Shown here: positions 63,373-64,000 of the stretch, piece by piece
Position numbering within the stretch: the first letter of the stretch is position 1
Layout of the letters: the number at the start of each line of letters is the position of its first letter
DNA from: Lepas anatifera
Lineage: Eukaryota; Arthropoda; Thecostraca; Lepadidae
Assembly: GCA_034440635.1 (NCBI GenBank)
Contig: JAOTON010001525.1
Coordinates: 186,001 to 250,000, forward strand
DNA length: 64,000 nt
Direction: 5' to 3'
Translations under genes and position numbers: made by a program
The notes under the pieces: generated by a model
Seen by the model: only the letters and a program-made list of their open reading frames with translations
What the model was told of the DNA's origin: nothing
Databases searched by the model: none

Positions 63373-64000
63373 GTGAAGACCGTCCTGGTAAGACCATCTA
63401 AACAATTGAGGAAGGTAGGTAATTCAGAGTCAATTCTTTTCATGCAACGCCACGGTGTTGGTGGTCAAGTACCATAGGTTCAGGTTGCCTTACCTTATTT
63501 CCTCGTCTTGGTAAGGCAGAATACCTGCCAATGTCCTCGTGGTTACTTGGCAGGTAAAAGGCGCAAAATTACTCGGTGGTGCTGAGATCTCTTGCTCAGT
63601 AAGGTGACAAGGCTTAAGTCCAAGCAGCTCCACTAAATAAATCGATAATCCGGCACCCAGAATCCTACAACAGGGTGTGAGCTTGTGTTGTTAAGCCCTA
63701 ATCAATAACTGATCGAAAAAAACAATAGTAGTATAGGTCAGAGCCCATCCGCTCCGTGTCGCGTCCTGAACCAAAGTGGGGAGACGCGTGCGGAAGTGGT
63801 GCACGTGCAGTAAAACCGACGGCGCGCGTGAGCCTAACCGTGCCGCGTTGCACCCTTAAAAAGTGCAACGTTACACGCCTCGCTTTTAGGCGATCGATTA
63901 TAATAGTTCACGATACAACTCGAGCGTTTTAGGTTGCACTTCTAAGCGATCTCGCCTGCACTCTTGTGAATCTTCGTTGATGCTGGTCGGGTGAAGGGTG
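63373..64000. other. No gene; inverted GTGCAAC motifs near the end
   Basis: TTGCACCC..AAAAAGTGCAACGTTACAC and GGTTGCACTT occur at 63848-63945. They recall the GGTGCAACAACGCACC sequence at 61124, and may be the edge of a further copy of that repeat. Confidence 0.3.

Overview
This is a gene-poor stretch of animal nuclear DNA. It has spliceable exons with GT/AG junctions, long microsatellites, LINEs, an LTR retrotransposon, many hAT-like and TTAA-flanked DNA transposons and PIF/Harbinger remnants. There are no bacterial operons, rRNA genes or CRISPR arrays. The GC-rich exons, the retroviral-type envelope remnant and the repeat types fit an invertebrate, perhaps an arthropod or crustacean. That placement is inference and weak.

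Layout. 1-9 kb: TTAA MITEs, an hAT-like element, a dimeric ~105-bp minisatellite (4.8-5.5 kb) and a decayed CR1/Jockey-type LINE (7.0-8.9 kb). 9.8-15.3 kb: the one convincing host gene, the last six exons (418 codons plus stop) of a coiled-coil protein whose junction phases all agree. Its introns hold a 24-bp minisatellite, an uninterrupted (AC)329 and a (GA)~98 that starts at a 5' splice site. 15.9-17.4 kb: a minus-strand env pseudogene. 20.0-29.7 kb: a 9.7-kb hAT element with an exact 8-bp target duplication, filled with ~20-bp satellite units and at least six further insertions. 30-37 kb: small MITEs and a PIF/Harbinger remnant. 37.6-39.7 kb: a MADF-domain gene with one frameshift at a G run. 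41-46 kb: more MITEs, including two small hAT elements with a few ~20-bp units, and a tRNA-like sequence. 47.6-58.9 kb: a three-level nest, in which a TTAA element is interrupted by a Ty3/gypsy element (171-bp LTRs, CGGT duplication), which is interrupted inside integrase by an 8.0-kb hAT element (8-bp duplication CTTGTTTG) carrying about 5 kb of ~20-bp satellite. 59.4-61.1 kb: a second LINE with a perfect 2A-type motif behind a signal-peptide-like leader. 61-64 kb: a dimeric 43-bp minisatellite and a small hAT MITE.

Main result. Three long satellites in the window each lie inside a separate hAT element, and each is built of ~20-bp units with a similar GCCCCTG-like core. Two ~255-bp hAT MITEs at 42.6-43.6 kb carry only a few such units. 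This suggests that non-autonomous hAT elements here seed, carry and spread satellite DNA. Second, the TTAA elements are crowded with AGGTCA half-sites, the nuclear-receptor core motif. No intact transposase, reverse transcriptase or other mobility gene is present, so the mobile elements here are non-autonomous or dead.
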